A DNA stretch of 64,000 bases from Heterostelium album PN500 (taxonomy: Eukaryota; Evosea; Eumycetozoa; Acytosteliales; Acytosteliaceae). The position numbers and the translations under genes were made by a program. The stretch's first letter is position 1; each line of letters begins with the position of its first letter. The notes under the pieces are model-generated. The model did no database searches. It saw only the letters and a list, made by a program, of their open reading frames with translations, and was not told where the DNA came from. Shown in pieces: positions 58,732-64,000 of this stretch. The stretch is from NCBI RefSeq assembly GCF_000004825.1, contig NW_008805097.1, positions 400,708-464,707 on the forward strand, read 5' to 3'.

Positions 58732-59696
58732 TCTCTCTCGCTTTCTTTGTTGTTGTGTTATAAAAAACAATAGATTATATGATGTATATTTATCTATTGG
58801 TGAATATTGACATTGATAGGCACAACTAGATAATTAAAATAATAATAGCTCATACTACTATTATATTAATATTATTATTGTAGAATTGATAAAACTATTT
58901 AGTTTTTGTTAAACTATATTGTTCTTCTAAATTAAACAATCTATTCAAAAGAGATAATAAAGAAATCTAAAGGTGTGGTACGAGAGAAATGAGGTTTGAT
59001 CTACTGTTATGAATTTAATAAATACACTAATAAATAAACTGCTCAATATGTAAGATGTTATTGATGTTGGTGACGTGATTGTTATAAAATGGTCCAATGA
59101 ATGCAACAATATTTTTGTGAACTGCTAGCTGAGCTAACCTTTGTAATTTAGCAATATATTGAATATGAATAACAATTTCTTTTTTTTTTTTTTTAAAAAA
59201 AATAAACAAAAACAAAACAAAAAAAATAATATATATCGTTAATAATATTGTTAATTTGATTGTTTGTATGTTTATTGTTGGTTGATGTTGTTGATTGATT
59301 GTTTTGCAAAGTGTGTGTGTGTGTGTTGTGCTATGCTGTGTGTTATTGTATATTTCTATCAGTAGTGTGAGTTTAGATCTATCTTGTTGTTGGAAAGTTT
59401 AGGTTGCTGATTATATGAGATTATCCTGTTGGTAATACGAATTACTTGGAATTGATTGGATAATGGTGTTTATATTATTATTGTGTTGGTGTGTTTTTAA
59501 TTTGGATAACCAAAAAAAGTAAAGAATACCTACAATCCTTTTATTTTATTTTATATTTATGATATAAATCAACTAGTTAATATTATAATATTGAAATGTT
59601 AATAGTATTTTTATGTGTGATCATTAAATAAACATTATTTTTATTTATTATTAAATCAAAAAAAAAATTAAATGTGTTTTTTGTTTTTAAAAAAAT
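58732..59696. other. Intergenic, no gene seen
   Basis: About 1 kb upstream of the NEK kinase and downstream of the amine oxidase. It contains a T run near 59176-59190, a GTGTGTGTGTGTG stretch near 59311-59325, and TTG-rich text. No supported gene or RNA is found. Confidence 0.5.
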
Positions 59697-61225
59697 TTAT
59701 AATTTTGAGTTATTCATCGATCTAAATGATTCTTGAATCTCTTCGGATGCTCTCTTACCACTTTGTAATGCACCGTTTATAGTTGCCAATTCATATTGAG
59801 TTGCTGTTGCTTCACCAGCAAAGAATAGCTTATTATTAATTTTCTAGAAAAAAAAAAAAAAGATTTTTGTATTAATTTAAATTTAAATAGTTCATGTTTA
59901 AATATTTTAGCTTACTTTTGATAATATAGCATTTGGACTTTGCTCGATTGGAGAATCAGCTGGAATAACGCATGGGAATGAATATGCACCACGTACAAAT
60001 GGATCTTTTTGCCAATCATGGATGAAATGACCGATATAAGCATTGGATGCTGGTGTCCAACATTCAGTTGTTCCAAACATTGCATCCAACTGATCCAAGA
60101 ATGTTCTCACTGCTTTCTTTTCCGGTAAAGATGAAATAGACTTTGCTTGGTCACCAGTGATGAAACCGACTGTTACAAACTCTGGATTGGTTTCCTTTGG
60201 TACGGTACGGCAAGGTGCACCATCCATCCAAATCTGAGGTACTGGACTGTCTGCACAGAGAACCAACTCTACCTTTGACGACCAAAACTTTTTGTTGAAC
60301 TTTAATAGAATCTTCATTCCACCATCCATTTGCATTACTTTGATGGCTTCACGTTTCTCATCTGGTAGCTCTGGGTTGAATTGAATGTCACCATCCTTCA
60401 AGATAGAGAGTGGTACTGTAATTAGAACCTTTTTACCGATAAGTTGTTCACCTTCATAAGAGGTGACGTTGCACATATCCTTTAGAGAGTAATCGATGTT
60501 TCTGACTCTCCAATTTGTCTTTATTTCCAAATCTTTGGCAAAGTAATCAATCATTACCTTTGATGATTTAACTAATTTGAAATTCTTTGGAATTTGATGT
60601 GCTTTGTTATCCTCGATAATCGATTGCTATCACCATAAAATTTAATTATATATTAGTAAGATTTAATCTTTTCTTTTTTAATAAATTAAATATTTACTCT
60701 AACACCAATTCTATCTAAATCAGTTCCCCATGTCTTTGAGTATACTGCATCTGCCAAACCGATCACTCTGAATGGTACTTTTTTGTTTGTAAGATGTTGT
60801 AAGAGATTAAGATCCTTTGGTGGCATTGGTTTGATTTCAGGAAGATCATTCAACTCACTAAAGAGTTTCATCATATCATCATCGACTTGGTCTTGTGTAA
60901 ACATCTTTCTTTCTCTTCCTAAATAGAAATGTGTGGTGTTTCTATCGTTCTCTGCAAACAATGTCTCTGAAAACACTTCAAATACCTCCCAGCCATAGTG
61001 CTTGCATAGATCGTAGTAGAGAGTATCACCACCGTGAATCATCTCACCACCCAACTCGACTGGCCATTGTGTAAAGCTAGTGTTGACACGAGTACGACCA
61101 CCCACAAAATGATGTGCCTCCAAAGTTACAACGGTTAATCCCATCTTACGCATCAAGTACGATGCGTAGAGTCCAGATGATCCTGCACCAACAACAATTA
61201 CATCATATATCTTTTTATCTAACAT
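59697..61225 (-). CDS. Flavin amine oxidase with peroxisomal SKL terminus
   Basis: 461-residue FAD-dependent amine oxidase of the monoamine/polyamine oxidase family. Exons: 61225-60698, 60626-59916 and 59843-59697. The FAD motif VIVVGAGSSGLYASYLM, GGRTRVNTSF, VELGGEMIHG and the C-terminal LFFAGEATATQYELATINGA are all present. The final residues NSKL give a PTS1 signal, so peroxisomal import and H2O2 removal by catalase are inferred. Acting on polyamines or monoamines cannot be decided; no C-terminal membrane helix of mitochondrial MAO is present, which favours a soluble peroxisomal enzyme. Confidence 0.92.
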
Positions 61226-61779
61226 TCTTAATTATTTAATTAAAAAATAACAAAAAAATAAAAAAGAAGATTGATAAATCCAAAAACAGATATTTAAATT
61301 TTCGTTTTTTTTTTTTATTCATTAAATTTGTTATCTTTTTTAGAAAAAGAAAATCTAAAATTACATCTCTGAGTTTCTACCAAAAGTGTAAAAAAAAGAA
61401 GTATTTTTGTTAGTTTTAAAGAAAATTTATATCTCTGTAAAAATTGACTTTGTTTTGGATGTTACTTTCGAACCAACAAAATTGTTAACATTTTATCAAT
61501 AGTAATAATAATATCAATATTTATTTATTTTATAATTGAAAAAAGATGTTTGTTTCTACTTGTTTTTAATATAGAATTAAATTATATAATTATATATGCC
61601 TTAGATGTATCTTAATATTAAACTAATAGTAAAATTGGAGTTATAAATTATTTTTTTTAGACAAGCATTATTGAATATGAATACTTTCTCAAATAAAAAT
61701 AAACAAAAATTATTTAGATAGTTTATTTATAATTATTAATTAATTGTAATCCTCGTTGTTTACATTTTTATTATTACGC

Positions 61780-62010
61780 TATTGAATAGTTTAATAGGTG
61801 AAATTGGTTGGTGTCAAAGGGTGTTCTTCAAAATATCGGATGAAGTTTGAATTGATTGTGGATTGTATATTCTTAATATTTTGATCGGATTCATCTTTCT
61901 AATGATCTGTAAGTCTCCTTAACCGATTTCTTATCACTCTGTTGCTTCGATAGGTATGATCACCATTTTTATAGTCAAATTAATATGACAACTCCAATTG
62001 AGTTGCTCTA
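61780..62010 (-). pseudogene. Degenerate reading frame with internal stops
   Basis: One minus-strand frame reads RATQLELSY-stop-FDYKNGDHTYRSNRVIRNR... ...DH-stop-KDESDQNIKNIQSTINSN... ...RYFEEHPLTPTNFTY, with TAA and TAG codons in frame. The charged, varied composition is coding-like while the flanks are not. It may be a decayed gene or exons separated by introns I have not resolved. The family is not recognised. Confidence 0.3.
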
Positions 62011-62416
62011 AAAATTAATGAATTAATCATAAAGATTAGATGTTGGTTGATTGGTTGAATGAGTGAATAGGTGTGTTGTGATGGTTTTAATGATTAAAAA
62101 AATTTAGAATATAAAATGAATATGGTCATCTACTTCAAATAGTGCAGCACCAAAACTATCTTGAAAATCCAAATCAGCTGTACATTATCAGTCCTATATT
62201 ATTATTATTATGATCATATTGCTATTTCATGAATAGATTGCTATTATTGTTGTTGTCTTGGTTATTATTTGAAAGGTTGAAACTATGATTAATTAGTTCA
62301 AGAAAATAAATGTATACACCAATATAGCTTCTTCATTAATGTTTTCTCTCTTTCACCATGGGTTCATCGATTCTCTTTTGTCTTTAACTATAGTTAGTTA
62401 TGCTTATAATTAATAA

Positions 62417-62663
62417 TTACAAAACATACCAAACAATTGGAGAGGTGTTCAATGCTTCTTGTTTGAGCTTTGGAAGTAGATAGTAGATGAATTGCATTAT
62501 TTTCCGAGTTCTACAATGATTTAATCGATTTATCGCCAAACTGTAATCTATGGACCAGAAAAAGATGCTATTTGTGCTAACAACAGATCTAATATGTTCT
62601 TCAAGAACCAGTAAGTGCGGTGTCTTATTCAAAGATCTTTTACCTCCAAAGAATAAAAATGTC
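62417..62663 (-). pseudogene. Exon-like fragment, possible gene relic
   Basis: An 80-codon minus-strand frame begins after an AG acceptor-like TTCTAG and reads TFLFFGGKRSLNKTPHLLV and LEEHIRSVVSTNSIFFWS, ending near a GTATGT donor-like site with a stop two codons later. It is more balanced in composition than its surroundings. No homologue comes to mind. It could be one exon of a gene whose other pieces lie at 61780-62010 and further upstream. Confidence 0.3.
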
Positions 62664-63847
62664 TAGAATATGATCACCATATTATTGATCTAATATCATT
62701 AAATATTAAAAACATTAGTAAATCAAGATAGTTGATATAAGATTATCTTGTTGGTGTGTAAATATGTTAAAGTTTAGATATTTGGTAATCCAAGTTGTAT
62801 GAATCATGATTAATATTGTATTTTGTCTATGAACAAGTTAAATCGATATTATATCGAATAAAAAACAGTAAAGATAGAGTGTAGATTAAATAAGAATAAA
62901 AGTTAACTAACCTTTTAAATTATCTTTACAAGAGTTTGCATGATAATAGAGGTCAATATAAAATATGCTAATTTTTGTTTAATAAAGCTATAGTTTAGTT
63001 AAAATGATAAATGATTGTAAGTTGTTATTAACAACAATGAAACTAAACAACAATTAAAATAATAAAATAATACTTTTGATGTTCAGTGTTTATGATCAAC
63101 AAAAATTTTTTTTTTTTTTTTTTTTTTACTTTCATTTTATAGATATCGTTTGTTGACAGCAATGTCAATATATTAGTTGAGTGGTTGGCTCTGATGAATG
63201 AAGATTAGATATTAGATTGACTATACTCTCAAAGATAGATACTTATTTTGGAAGATGTTGTGAAATAGGACAATAGCGGTTATCGACTCTTTGGCTAAAT
63301 CATGAAAATGATCAACGAGATTAAAGATACTATCAAAGTGAAAGCACTGTAGCAATAGTAATACATTTCAAGTACAACCAATTAATATTATGCTCATCAA
63401 CATTATCAAGACAGAGGGTTCAGCGATGCCAATGAAAGTACAGTTGGAGACCGGGCCTGCTACACAAAGCCAAGGTGTGTTCTTATTGCTATTGAGGTAT
63501 GTAAATTTATAATTTTAAACATTTGTAAATCTACTGCAATTATCTAATATACCACAATCATATAGAGAGTCAAGTTAGTTTATAATTAGATTTTATTTCA
63601 ACAGGCATTGGAAAATGATTTTGATCAAGTACAACTTGTTGTTCTAAGTCAATGCAGCCACTACCATCTGACAAGAAGATATGGTCACTATCGAGCAAGA
63701 GTGATCGAATGTTTCAAATCTTCTACATTTGGATTACAATTATCGACATCAACAATCTTTAAATTGCACAGATAGATTAACAGTAAGAGAAACATTAATT
63801 TATTAATTAATAGAATGTTACTAAACATTTATTGATTATAATTTAGG

Positions 63848-63894
63848 AAATTATGGTGCATATCAACAACAGCAACATCAACAAGTTGAATATG

Positions 63895-63928
<34 letters not shown>

Positions 63929-64000
63929 TCAACATCAACATCAACATCAACATCAACATCAAAAACAAAAACAACATCAACATCAACATCAACATCAACA
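63848..64000 (+). repeat. CAA/CAG/CAT repeat at window edge, possible poly-Gln/His exon
   Basis: After an AG acceptor-like site at 63846-63847 the sequence becomes a near-pure CAACAG then CAACAT repeat that runs off the window. One frame is open and would encode YGAYQQQQHQQVEYEQ followed by Gln-Gln and Gln-His repeats, typical of dictyostelid low-complexity tracts. The upstream exon that would feed this frame was not established, so only the repeat itself is firm. Confidence 0.6.

Larger units (their letters stand above)
61226..64000. other. Right-hand region without an intact recognised gene
   Basis: Beyond the amine oxidase I find only fragments. Minus-strand coding-like pieces occur at 61780-62010 and 62417-62663. 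Around 63400-63780 the composition is clearly less A+T-rich and suggests exons, with a GTATGT donor near 63497 and an acceptor at about 63604, but no frame stays open across them with a clear start. The edge is a CAA/CAG/CAT repeat. Confidence 0.5.

Noticed and set aside
59311-59325. GT dinucleotide repeat as a regulatory element
   Set aside because: Short simple repeat with no positional support; recorded only as composition.
61780-62010. Reassigned stop codons (TAA/TAG read as Gln)
   Set aside because: All intact genes in the window end at TAA or TGA with standard usage, so decay or unresolved introns is the simpler reading.

Overview
The window looks like nuclear DNA of a dictyostelid social amoeba. 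Intergenic DNA is extremely A+T-rich, introns are short (about 50-150 nt, GTAAGT...AG), and coding exons carry Asn, Gln and Ser homopolymers. Recognisable orthologues include the TORC2 subunit SIN1/RIP3, a dictyostelid-type ankyrin protein and LSm4. Coding exons are less A+T-biased than I would expect for D. discoideum, so a group 1/2 species (Cavenderia- or Heterostelium-like) is my guess; the species cannot be fixed from this sequence. Exon models were built by hand from splice sites with phase checked across every junction.

Layout. 1-4677: no intact gene, with one relic-like frame. 4.7-6.9 kb (-): acyl-CoA oxidase with an N-terminal PTS2. 8.0-13.8 kb (-): GRAM-myotubularin exons and PX-PH exons, perhaps one gene. 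14.7-18.4 kb (+): splicing factor SYF2 and tyrosyl-DNA phosphodiesterase. 18.5-20.0 kb (-): an SLC25 carrier. After a 3.5 kb gene-free stretch, 23.4-29.0 kb (+) holds a 1727-residue LRR-pseudokinase-armadillo protein. 29-38.9 kb is dense: an SDR, SIN1/RIP3, an enolase-superfamily epimerase, an EF-hand protein, a PLD-type cardiolipin synthase and a J-domain/degenerate-carrier fusion. 39.4-50.9 kb: ankyrin protein, LSm4, prenylcysteine oxidase, GlmS, a C9orf78/Tls1 homologue and a bifunctional aspartokinase-homoserine dehydrogenase. 51.3-53.5 kb: a complete pogo-type DNA transposon with perfect terminal inverted repeats. 53.6-61.2 kb (-): CorA-type Mg2+ transporter, a NEK kinase and an amine oxidase ending in SKL. 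61.2-64.0 kb: decayed coding-like frames and a CAA/CAT repeat running off the edge.

The genes are individually transcribed housekeeping and signalling genes, not an operon. Loose functional links are two peroxisomal oxidases using different import signals, two RNA-processing factors plus LSm4 (SYF2, Tls1-like), phosphoinositide/TORC2 signalling (PX-PH, myotubularin, SIN1), and mitochondrial membrane proteins (carrier, J-carrier fusion, cardiolipin synthase). I see no tRNA, rRNA or CRISPR array.
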